Assembly (NCBI RefSeq): GCF_905187505.1
Contig: NZ_CAJJIC010000149.1
Location: forward strand, 1 to 5,323
Direction of reading: 5' to 3'
Length of the DNA stretch: 5,323 nucleotides
Source: an uncultured Mailhella sp.
GTDB taxonomy: Bacteria > Desulfobacterota > Desulfovibrionia > Desulfovibrionales > Desulfovibrionaceae
Shown here: positions 1 to 5,323 of the stretch, piece after piece
How the letters are laid out: each line of letters starts with the position of its first letter
How positions within the stretch are numbered: the first letter of the stretch is position 1
Position numbers and translations under genes: made by a program
The notes under the pieces: generated by a model
What the model saw: only the letters and a program-made list of their open reading frames with translations
Databases searched by the model: none
What the model was told of the DNA's origin: nothing

Positions 1-60
1 GGCCCGGCCGGAAGATGCGCACTGTCTTTTTTATCACCTCAACCAGCACGAGGCATCGGG
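1..60 (+). other. Leader upstream of qrcA, no gene
   Basis: This short stretch precedes the first gene. It has a GC-rich start and a run of six T at about 27-32. I see no convincing -35/-10 pair, and the qrcA reading frame stays open to the window edge with no ATG upstream in that frame. The operon promoter is probably further upstream, outside the window. Confidence 0.5.
50..53 (+). promoter_or_regulatory. Ribosome binding site of qrcA
   Basis: GAGG lies seven bases before the ATG at 61. This supports that ATG as the start, since the reading frame is also open upstream of it. A second purine-rich GGAGGAGAGG stretch falls just inside the gene but has no in-frame ATG close behind it. Confidence 0.5.
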
Positions 61-696
61 ATGGAGGAGAGGAACAACACAACCACACCGGCGACCGCGG
101 CAAAGAAATGCAGCTGTGGCTGGGGCGCGTTTGTCGTGGGGCTGGTAGTGGCCCTTATTCTGGGATGGTGGGTTCTGCCCAACCTTATGAAGGAAACCAA
201 GAAGCAGCCCATCGCCTTCAGCCATGTCGAGCACGTACAGAATCAGGGCATGACCTGTGAGCAGTGCCACTTCGTACGCGCCGACGGCTCATTCAGCGGG
301 ACGCCCACCACCGCACAGTGCGCGGAATGCCATTTCACGGTTCTGGGCTCCAACCCCGAAGAAGCGCGTTTCGTCCGTGAATACGTTCAGACCGGTCGCG
401 AGATCAAGTCGGAATGGCTTGTCTATCAGAAGCAGCCCGACAACGTGTTCTTCAGTCACGCCCTGCACTTCGGTCCTCTGGCCGAACTCAAGGGCCCCAA
501 GGAAACGGCCGAATTCTGCTCGAGGTGTCACCTCAACGTGGCGGAAACGGACGTGCCTCCCGTCTATCGGGAAAACAGGCTTTCGGGCTACTCCGAAAAC
601 ACCATGCTGATGTGGGGCTGCGAACGTTGCCATGCCGAACACATGGCCATGGGCAACACCAACGCCAGCAACGCCTGCTTCACCTGCCACAAGTAA
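61..696 (+). CDS. qrcA: QrcA, membrane-anchored multiheme cytochrome c of the Qrc complex
   Basis: This is the electron-entry subunit of Qrc. In the family it accepts electrons from periplasmic type I cytochrome c3 and hands them to the iron-sulfur subunit. The 211-residue protein has a short cytoplasmic N-terminus with two lysines (15-16), one hydrophobic helix at about 22-40 that looks like an uncleaved anchor, and a periplasmic domain. Five CxxCH heme c motifs are visible at residues 66-70, 87-91, 153-157, 187-191 and 206-210, the last one residue before the end. Extra histidines at 55, 58, 133, 136 and 194 are candidate distal ligands for bis-His hemes. The only other cysteines are C17 and C19, before the anchor. 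As I recall, D. vulgaris QrcA is described as hexaheme, whereas only five canonical sites are seen here; ActA of alternative complex III is pentaheme. It is the first gene of the operon, 18 bases before qrcB. The assignment rests on the heme pattern plus the Qrc gene order. Confidence 0.9.
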   Translation: MEERNNTTTPATAAKKCSCGWGAFVVGLVVALILGWWVLPNLMKETKKQPIAFSHVEHVQNQGMTCEQCHFVRADGSFSGTPTTAQCAECHFTVLGSNPEEARFVREYVQTGREIKSEWLVYQKQPDNVFFSHALHFGPLAELKGPKETAEFCSRCHLNVAETDVPPVYRENRLSGYSENTMLMWGCERCHAEHMAMGNTNASNACFTCHK

Positions 697-705
697 GGCA
701 AAAGC

Positions 706-710
706 GAGGA
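706..710 (+). promoter_or_regulatory. Ribosome binding site of qrcB
   Basis: GAGGA lies four bases before the ATG at 715, within the 18-base gap after the qrcA stop. The spacing is a little short but usable. It fixes the start that places the twin-arginine motif at the very N-terminus. Confidence 0.55.
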
Positions 711-714
711 AATC

Positions 715-2787
715 ATGGATAGACGAGGATTTCTTAAATTTGCCGCCGGCGGGACCGTGGGCCTCGTGGCGTCTCCCATCATCTGGAACACCCTGTACGA
801 CGCCGTGTACTGGACGCAGAACTGGGGCTGGATTCCGCGCCTGAAGAAGGGCGAGAGCCAGTATGTTCCCACCGTGAGCAAGCTGTGTCCTTCCGGCACG
901 GGATTTCTCGTGCGCACCGTGGGCGGCGTGCCCGTGCGCACCATAGGCGACAGGAACAACCCCGTGACCCACGGGGCCATGACCGCCCTTGCCGCCGCCG
1001 AAGCCGAGCTTCGCGTGAGCCCCGCGCGTCTTAAAACGCCGCTTCGCCGCTCGCCCGACGGCGCGTACGTGGCCATAAGCTGGGCCGAAGCAGAAAAGCT
1101 TCTCAAGGAAAAGACGCAGCAGGCCGGCTCCTCCGTGGCGGCCGTGTCCGGCGATCCCACCTCGAGCATCAACGAAGTCATCTCCGCCATGCTGAATCAG
1201 CTCGGCTCCTCCGATTTCTACTTCATGCCCGACGACGAACAGCCCGCCGCCGCAGCCTGGGAAGCCATGGGCGGACAGGGACGGCTCGGCTACGACATGG
1301 AAGGCAGCGACTGCATTCTTGCCGTGGGCGCTCCCGTGCTGGAAAGCTGGGGCGTGGTGGCCGCCAACCGCAGTCTGTTCAACCGCACCCATCCCGTGGA
1401 CGGCGAAGCCACGCAGAAGCTCATCTACGCGGGCGCCGTGCAGAACAACACCGCCGCAGGCTCCGATCTGTGGCTGCCCATGAAGAGCGGCACCGACATG
1501 GCGCTGCTTCTGGGCATCGCGCATCTTGTCATCAAGGCCGGAAAGAACGGCTTTGCCGCAGGACTCGGCAATTTCGCCGACTTTGCGGCCGCCTACACGC
1601 CCGAAAAGGTTTCCGGCATCACCGGCGTTCCCGTGGAGCGCCTCGAAGCGGCGGCCAAAGCCCTGGTCAGCGCCAAAAAGCCTCTCGTCATCGCGGGCAG
1701 CTCGCTCGGTTCCGGCGGCAGCGCCGGTCCGGTCATGGCGGCCATCGCCATCAACATGCTGCTCGGCAGCGTGAACCGGGAAGGCGGTCTTCTCGATCTG
1801 CCCTACCCCGTTTCCGTGGTGGCCCACGCCACCGACTACCGCGAAACCATGCGCAAGAGATTCGTGGACTACACGCAGGCCGTGGCCGCAGGCAAGGCCA
1901 AGGCTCCCGCGCTTCTCTTCGTGTACGCGGCCAACCCCGTCTACTCCCTGCCCGCCGACTCCGGCGTGAAGGAAACCATTAAAAAGTCCGGCTACAGCGT
2001 GGCCGTGGCCAGCTTCATGAGCGAAACCTGCGAAGAGTGCGATCTCGTGCTTCCCGCCGCCCTCGGCATGGAAGCCTTCGACGACGTGCAGACGCCCTAC
2101 GGTTCCGGCCGCGTGACCTACGCGCTGGCCCGTCCCGTGGCCAAGCCCTTTGCCGATGCGCGCAGCGCCGGCGAGCTGTTCATCGCCCTTGCGCAGGAGC
2201 TCAAGCTCGAGCTCGGCGTGAAGGACATGCCCGAACTTCTCTACAAGCACGCCTACGCTCTCGGCGCGCCCTTCCGCGCCATGATGGACGAAGGCGCCGT
2301 GCACACGGCCAAAGTCACCCTGCCCGCCTCCCCGCTGTTCTACAACTGGGAAGCCATGCGCGCCGCGGCTTCCGCACGGGGCGCGGAAGGCGATCTGCAG
2401 GTGGCTCCCGTGGTGGTGCTCGCCATGGGCACGCCGCAGACGGCCATTCCGCCCTTCGCCACCAAGGTGGTCACCGACTACCAGCTCAAGGGCAGATACA
2501 GCGTGGCGCAGATGAACGGCGCCACCGCCGCAAAACTCAAGGTAAACGCCGGGGACCTCGTCAGGCTGGTTGCCGGCAACAATGTGGAAATCACCGTGGT
2601 TGCCGCCATCTTTGAAGGCATCCTGCCCGACACCGTTTCGCTGGTCGCCGGTCTCGGCCATACGGCCTTCGACGAATTCAGCAAGGGCAAGGGCTCGAAT
2701 GTTCTGGCGCTGACCAGCGTTTGCAGAGAGCCCGGAACCGGCCTGCCGGTCTGGGGCCTTGCCGGCGTGAAGGCCGCAAGAGCATAG
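715..2787 (+). CDS. qrcB: QrcB, molybdopterin oxidoreductase-family subunit lacking metal sites
   Basis: This is the large periplasmic subunit of Qrc, related to the catalytic subunits of DMSO-reductase-family molybdoenzymes but thought to be structural. The 690-residue protein opens with a Tat signal: RR at 3-4 followed by GFLK, then a hydrophobic stretch at about 9-24. No clear AxA cleavage site is visible, so the signal might stay as an anchor. The family's N-terminal four-cysteine [4Fe-4S] motif is absent: only C58 lies in that region. The five cysteines are C58, C200, C439, C442 and C670, and none sits where a molybdenum ligand is expected. Rossmann-like segments remain (for example GSDCILAVGAPVLES near 197-211), as does a C-terminal molybdopterin-dinucleotide-binding-like domain from about 580 on. 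Loss of both the cluster and the Mo ligand matches what is known of QrcB in D. vulgaris. It lies 18 bases after qrcA and 10 before qrcC. A true molybdoenzyme is unlikely because of the missing ligands. Confidence 0.9.
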   Translation: MDRRGFLKFAAGGTVGLVASPIIWNTLYDAVYWTQNWGWIPRLKKGESQYVPTVSKLCPSGTGFLVRTVGGVPVRTIGDRNNPVTHGAMTALAAAEAELRVSPARLKTPLRRSPDGAYVAISWAEAEKLLKEKTQQAGSSVAAVSGDPTSSINEVISAMLNQLGSSDFYFMPDDEQPAAAAWEAMGGQGRLGYDMEGSDCILAVGAPVLESWGVVAANRSLFNRTHPVDGEATQKLIYAGAVQNNTAAGSDLWLPMKSGTDMALLLGIAHLVIKAGKNGFAAGLGNFADFAAAYTPEKVSGITGVPVERLEAAAKALVSAKKPLVIAGSSLGSGGSAGPVMAAIAINMLLGSVNREGGLLDLPYPVSVVAHATDYRETMRKRFVDYTQAVAAGKAKAPALLFVYAANPVYSLPADSGVKETIKKSGYSVAVASFMSETCEECDLVLPAALGMEAFDDVQTPYGSGRVTYALARPVAKPFADARSAGELFIALAQELKLELGVKDMPELLYKHAYALGAPFRAMMDEGAVHTAKVTLPASPLFYNWEAMRAAASARGAEGDLQVAPVVVLAMGTPQTAIPPFATKVVTDYQLKGRYSVAQMNGATAAKLKVNAGDLVRLVAGNNVEITVVAAIFEGILPDTVSLVAGLGHTAFDEFSKGKGSNVLALTSVCREPGTGLPVWGLAGVKAARA

Positions 2788-2791
2788 GGGG
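2786..2791 (+). promoter_or_regulatory. Ribosome binding site of qrcC, decides the start
   Basis: AGGGGG overlaps the qrcB stop codon TAG (2785-2787). It leaves six bases before ATG 2798 but only three before the in-frame GTG at 2795, so the ATG is the better start. The overlap with the stop suggests translational coupling of qrcB and qrcC. Confidence 0.5.
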
Positions 2792-2797
2792 GTCGTG

Positions 2798-3583
2798 ATG
2801 TCTTCTGAAGTCAAACAGTTCAAGATAAGATGGGGCATGGTCATCGACATCGACAAGTGCACGGGCTGCGGCGCGTGCATGGTGGCCTGCCAGGCGGAAA
2901 ACAACGTGGCCCCGGCCGTGGACGGCAGCAACAAGCTGCGTTCGCTCAACTGGCTCACCGTGTTCCGCCTTTCCAACCACAAGAGCTTCCCTGATCACGA
3001 AGTGGCCTATCTGCCCCGGCCCTGCATGCAGTGCGGAAAGCCTTCCTGCGTTTCGGTGTGCCCCGTCATCGCCACCGACAAGCGCGAAGAAGGCGGCATC
3101 GTCAGCCAGATTCCGCCCCGCTGCATCGGCTGCCGGTACTGCATGGCCTCGTGTCCCTACCATGCCCGCTACTTCAACTGGTACGACCCGAAGTGGCCCG
3201 GCGATCTGGCTCAGGCCCTCACGCCCGACGTTTCCACCCGCATGCGCGGCGTGGTGGAGAAGTGCTCCTTCTGCCATCACCGCTTCATGAAGGCCCAGGA
3301 AGCCGCCGTGGCCAAGGGTCAGGATCCGATGAACCTGCCCGACGGCGCGTACATCACCGCCTGCACCGAAGCCTGCCCCAACGGGGCCATCACCTTCGGC
3401 GACCTGAACAATCCGGCCCACAAGGTGCACGAGCTCATCAAGAGCCCCTACGCCTTCCGTCTGCTGGAACGCCTCGGCACCGATCCGCAGGTCTACTATC
3501 TCAGCAGGCGCGAATGGGTCCGCCGCGAAGGCGACAACTATCTCGAACACGAAAAGACCGGCGAAGCCACAAAGCAGGGGTAG
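2798..3583 (+). CDS. qrcC: QrcC, periplasmic ferredoxin-like iron-sulfur subunit
   Basis: This is the electron-wire subunit of Qrc, carrying electrons from the QrcA hemes toward the menaquinone site in QrcD. It belongs to the NrfC/PsrB/DmsB family. The 261-residue protein has 16 cysteines in four groups: C21/24/27/31 (CxxCxxCxxxC), C76/79/84/88 (CxxCx4CxxxC), C109/112/115/119 (CxxCxxCxxxC) and C156/159/189/193. This fits four cubane-type clusters; the D. vulgaris complex is described with three [4Fe-4S] and one [3Fe-4S]. There is no signal peptide, so it is probably exported folded, together with QrcB, by the Tat system. GTG 2795 is an alternative start adding one residue; ATG 2798 is preferred because of its ribosome-site spacing. 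It sits 10 bases after qrcB and 3 before qrcD. On its own it could be any NrfC-like protein; the neighbours make it QrcC. Confidence 0.92.
   Translation: MSSEVKQFKIRWGMVIDIDKCTGCGACMVACQAENNVAPAVDGSNKLRSLNWLTVFRLSNHKSFPDHEVAYLPRPCMQCGKPSCVSVCPVIATDKREEGGIVSQIPPRCIGCRYCMASCPYHARYFNWYDPKWPGDLAQALTPDVSTRMRGVVEKCSFCHHRFMKAQEAAVAKGQDPMNLPDGAYITACTEACPNGAITFGDLNNPAHKVHELIKSPYAFRLLERLGTDPQVYYLSRREWVRREGDNYLEHEKTGEATKQG
3576..3580 (+). promoter_or_regulatory. Ribosome binding site of qrcD, inside the end of qrcC
   Basis: AGGGG covers the last codons of qrcC just before its TAG stop, six bases ahead of the qrcD ATG at 3587. Ribosomes ending qrcC would expose or re-use this site, which suggests translational coupling of the two subunits. 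Confidence 0.5.
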
Positions 3584-3586
3584 GTT

Positions 3587-4834
3587 ATGGATTACAGCAA
3601 ACCTGTTGATGCGGAGCTCTTCCCGGAAGGGTGCGAGCGCTGCTCTCTGACCAAATTCACGGGATGGATGTCCATTCTGGGCGTCATCTTCCTCTGGGGA
3701 CTGTACGCCGCCGTGCGCGTCCTCGGCTTCGGCCTCGGTGAAACCGGCATGGACGACTACTTCGGCTTCGGTCTCTGGATCACCTTCGACCTCGCCGTCA
3801 TCGCCCTCGGCGCCGGCGCGTTCTTCACCGGCGCGCTGCGGTACATCCTCAACATCGACGAGCTCAAGAACATCGTGAACCTCGCCGCCGTCATAGGCTT
3901 TTTGTGCTACACCGGCGCCATGATGATCCTCGTGCTCGACATCGGCCAGCCCATCCGCTGCTGGTTCGGCTACTGGTACCCCAACGTGCATTCCATGCTC
4001 ACGGAAGTCATTTTCTGCATCACCTGCTACTGCATCGTGCTCATCCTCGAGTTCGTGCCGCTGGTGCTGGAGAACCGTCAGCTCATGAAGCGCCCCTTCA
4101 TCCACGCTCTCGCGCACAACTTCCATGTGTATATGCCCATCTTCGCGGGCATAGGCGCGTTCCTCTCCACCTTCCATCAGGGCTCCCTCGGCGGCATGTA
4201 CGGCGTGCTCTTCGGCCGTCCGTACCTCTTCCGCGAAGGCTTCTTCATCTGGCCCTGGACCTTCTTCCTGTTCGTGCTCTCCGCCGTGTCCTCCGGTCCC
4301 ATGTTCACCGTGCTCGTCTGCACGCTCATGGAAAAGATGTCCGGCCGCAAGCTCGTCAGCTGGGAAGTGAAGCAGCTCATGGGCAAGGTGGGCGGCACCA
4401 TGCTCATCGTGTACACCGTGTTCAAGTGCCTCGACAGCTGGTACTGGGCCACCGACATGCTCGCCGGCGAAGGCCTCACCTTCGACCAGATGTTCCACGG
4501 CTGGATCTACGGCAAGTGGCTCTTCTGGATGGAACACGCCTTCATCATCATTCCCATGATCGTGCTGCTCATCAAGCCCCTGCGTGAAAAGCCCTGGCTG
4601 TTCTACCTGATGCTCTTCCTCACCTGCACGAGCATCACCATCAACCGCTACGTGCTCACCGTGCAGGGCCTCGCCCAGCCCGTCATGCCCTTCGACAGCT
4701 GGTACACCTACGCCCCCAACTGGGCCGAATGGGCAAGCTGCTTCCTCGTGTTCGCCTACGCGGCCATGGTTCTGTCCCTGGCATACCGCTACACTCCCAT
4801 GTTCCCGCAGGAAGCCGAACTCAACAAGAAGTAA
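3587..4834 (+). CDS. qrcD: QrcD, NrfD/PsrC-like menaquinone-reducing membrane subunit
   Basis: This is the integral membrane subunit that binds menaquinone and anchors the periplasmic subunits of Qrc. The 415-residue protein shows about ten hydrophobic helices, near residues 26-46, 61-82, 97-117, 138-160, 177-196, 218-247, 267-282, 306-330, 336-355 and 379-401. Basic residues cluster in the loops after helices 2, 4, 6 and 8, which suggests that both termini are cytoplasmic. LDIGQP at 117-122 matches the conserved LDLGRP-type motif that follows helix 3 in NrfD/ActC proteins. H135, E140 and other polar residues inside or near helices are candidates for quinone or proton handling. An unusual CxxC (C16, C19) lies before the first helix. 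The protein carries no heme or cluster motif of its own, as expected for the family. It is the last gene of the operon, starting 3 bases after qrcC and ending 18 bases before the terminator. An ActC or PsrC identity is less likely given the gene set. Confidence 0.93.
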   Translation: MDYSKPVDAELFPEGCERCSLTKFTGWMSILGVIFLWGLYAAVRVLGFGLGETGMDDYFGFGLWITFDLAVIALGAGAFFTGALRYILNIDELKNIVNLAAVIGFLCYTGAMMILVLDIGQPIRCWFGYWYPNVHSMLTEVIFCITCYCIVLILEFVPLVLENRQLMKRPFIHALAHNFHVYMPIFAGIGAFLSTFHQGSLGGMYGVLFGRPYLFREGFFIWPWTFFLFVLSAVSSGPMFTVLVCTLMEKMSGRKLVSWEVKQLMGKVGGTMLIVYTVFKCLDSWYWATDMLAGEGLTFDQMFHGWIYGKWLFWMEHAFIIIPMIVLLIKPLREKPWLFYLMLFLTCTSITINRYVLTVQGLAQPVMPFDSWYTYAPNWAEWASCFLVFAYAAMVLSLAYRYTPMFPQEAELNKK

Positions 4835-4852
4835 CCCGGCAACAATGATCTG

Positions 4853-4884
4853 AAAAAGGCGGCCAGAACGGCCGCCTTTTTTTT
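4853..4884 (+). terminator. Intrinsic terminator of the qrc operon
   Basis: GGCGGCC (4858-4864) pairs perfectly with GGCCGCC (4870-4876) around a five-base AGAAC loop and is followed by eight T (4877-4884). The five A at 4853-4857 extend the stem with A-T pairs, so it may also end transcripts coming from the other strand. It starts 18 bases after the qrcD stop. Confidence 0.93.
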
Positions 4885-4915
4885 GCATGGCGACGGCCCA
4901 AGCTCGCCCGGACTG

Positions 4916-4970
4916 CGCGACGACGTTTCTTCATCAGGACGCCGGAGAGCGCCCCGGCCGCAACTCGACC
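4916..4970 (+). repeat. 55-base exact direct repeat, copy 1
   Basis: This stretch is identical over 55 bases to the last 55 bases of the window, 353 bases downstream. The base just before the repeat differs between the copies (G versus A). Its end runs into a small inverted repeat, GCCGC (4957-4961) with GCGGC (4971-4975), whose second half lies outside the repeated part. Confidence 0.95.
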
Positions 4971-5106
4971 GCGGCTCGGCTTTCCCGTCGGGGCGCGGCC
5001 GACCGGATGCGGCAGTCCTCAGCCGCTCACGCCCTCCCATGCCTCTGCGCCCCGAATGCGGGCCGTCCGTAACGCGGCGCGGCCTCTCCGCTCTTCCCCA
5101 CCTCGG

Positions 5107-5117
5107 CGCTCCCCCGC
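5107..5117 (+). repeat. 11-base CGCTCCCCCGC direct repeat, copy 1
   Basis: CGCTCCCCCGC occurs here and again at 5205-5215, one copy on each side of the tandem hairpin repeat. Both are embedded in the same pyrimidine-rich stretch, so this may be a decayed longer duplication or simply low complexity. Confidence 0.6.
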
Positions 5118-5122
5118 TCTTT

Positions 5123-5196
5123 TTCCGCATCCTGCGGCGGCCCCCCCCCACGCTTCGCCTTTCCCGCATCCTGCTGCGGCCCCCACGCTTCGCCTT
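5123..5196 (+). repeat. Imperfect tandem repeat, two units with small hairpins
   Basis: Unit 1 is 5123-5161 (39 bases) and unit 2 is 5162-5196 (35 bases). They share CCGCATCCTGC (5125-5135 and 5164-5174) and a 17-base block ending in ACGCTTCGCCTT (5145-5161 and 5180-5196). They differ mainly in the length of the C run (nine versus five). In each unit CCGCA can pair with a TGCGG just downstream, with a loop of three bases in unit 1 and six in unit 2. The pairing is kept although the spacing changed. The core CCGCATCC also occurs inverted, as GGATGCGG, at 5005-5012. It could be a dispersed intergenic repeat of this genome; no named family is recognised. Confidence 0.75.
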
Positions 5197-5204
5197 GCTT
5201 TTCC

Positions 5205-5215
5205 CGCTCCCCCGC
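5205..5215 (+). repeat. 11-base CGCTCCCCCGC direct repeat, copy 2
   Basis: This is the second copy of the 11-base block found at 5107-5117, located nine bases after the end of the tandem hairpin repeat. Confidence 0.6.
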
Positions 5216-5268
5216 GGCTGTTCGGGTCGAAGTTTCCGAAAAACACGGGTTCGGAGCCCCGTCGGGCA

Positions 5269-5323
5269 CGCGACGACGTTTCTTCATCAGGACGCCGGAG
5301 AGCGCCCCGGCCGCAACTCGACC
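5269..5323 (+). repeat. 55-base exact direct repeat, copy 2, at the window end
   Basis: This copy is identical to 4916-4970 and stops at the very last base of the window, so the true length of the repeat cannot be seen. Because it ends at the edge, it may reflect either a real 353-base duplication or an assembly junction. Confidence 0.95.

Larger units (their letters stand above)
4885..5323. other. Noncoding, GC-rich, repeat-containing tail
   Basis: About 440 bases after the terminator hold no credible gene. Open frames on both strands are low in complexity (Arg/Gly/Ala-rich), overlap one another, lack good ribosome sites, and one runs through the terminator. The + strand is pyrimidine-rich from about 5085 to 5215, with a run of nine C at 5141-5149. 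The stretch carries the tandem hairpin repeat and both copies of the 55-base direct repeat listed separately. No tRNA, rRNA, CRISPR or transposase remnant is recognisable. Confidence 0.6.

Noticed and set aside
2795..2797. GTG as start of qrcC
   Set aside because: It would leave only about three bases from the ribosome site, while ATG directly after it has better spacing. The difference is one residue.
289..2982. Very long open frame (897 codons) on the minus strand opposite qrcA and qrcB
   Set aside because: It lies antisense to clearly recognisable genes, crosses the qrcA-qrcB and qrcB-qrcC boundaries, and its product is a His/Gly/Ala-rich sequence with no family character. Such frames arise from GC-rich codon bias.
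2678..4888. Long open frame (736 codons) on the minus strand opposite qrcC and qrcD
   Set aside because: It is antisense to qrcC and qrcD, starts beyond the terminator, and gives a His/Glu/Gly-rich product that reflects the mirrored codons of hydrophobic + strand genes.
4789..5169. Minus-strand frame of 126 codons in the tail
   Set aside because: It runs through the terminator hairpin into qrcD, is Arg/Gly-rich and low in complexity, and resembles no protein family.
5123..5196. Possible CRISPR-like array
   Set aside because: The two units abut with no spacer, differ in length, and there are no cas genes in the window.
5245..5262. ACGGG/CCCGT hairpin with a GGGTTCGGAG core resembling a tRNA T-arm
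   Set aside because: The loop is eight bases rather than seven, the T-arm consensus is imperfect, and no acceptor stem, anticodon arm or D-arm is found around it.
5019..5287. Minus-strand frames of 75 and 86 codons over the tail repeat, with repeated Gly/Ala/Lys-rich peptides
   Set aside because: They overlap each other in different frames, their repetition comes from the DNA tandem repeat, and neither start has a good ribosome site.

Overview
The window holds one complete four-gene operon, all on the + strand, that reads as qrcA-qrcB-qrcC-qrcD. These encode the Qrc membrane complex (type I cytochrome c3:menaquinone oxidoreductase) known from sulfate-reducing Deltaproteobacteria/Desulfobacterota. 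The GC-rich, C/G-ending codons and the gene set point to Desulfovibrionaceae (Desulfovibrio, Bilophila, Mailhella or a relative). Genus cannot be settled from this sequence.

Layout: 1-60 is a short leader with the qrcA ribosome binding site; the promoter must lie upstream, outside the window. 61-696 is qrcA, a membrane-anchored multiheme cytochrome c. 715-2787 is qrcB, a Tat-exported protein of the molybdopterin-oxidoreductase family that has lost its metal-binding residues. 2798-3583 is qrcC, a ferredoxin-like protein with four cluster motifs. 3587-4834 is qrcD, a NrfD-type integral membrane protein of about ten helices. Gene gaps are 18, 10 and 3 bases. A strong intrinsic terminator at 4853-4884 closes the operon.

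How it works together (known for the family, inferred here): periplasmic hydrogenases and formate dehydrogenases reduce soluble type I cytochrome c3, which passes electrons to QrcA. Electrons then move through the iron-sulfur clusters of QrcC to a menaquinone site in QrcD. QrcB is a structural relative of molybdoenzymes without their active site. The menaquinol feeds sulfate respiration through the QmoABC and Dsr membrane complexes. The complex is related to alternative complex III (ActABCDEF) and to Psr/Nrf-type enzymes.

About 440 bases after the terminator (4885-5323) hold no credible gene. They are GC-rich and partly pyrimidine-rich, with an imperfect tandem repeat able to form small hairpins. 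There is also an exact 55-base direct repeat whose second copy ends exactly at the last base of the window, which may mark an assembly-graph junction. I found no sign of a wholly new system. The points worth a second look are the heme count of QrcA, the cysteine pairs in QrcA, QrcB and QrcD, and the repeat-rich tail.
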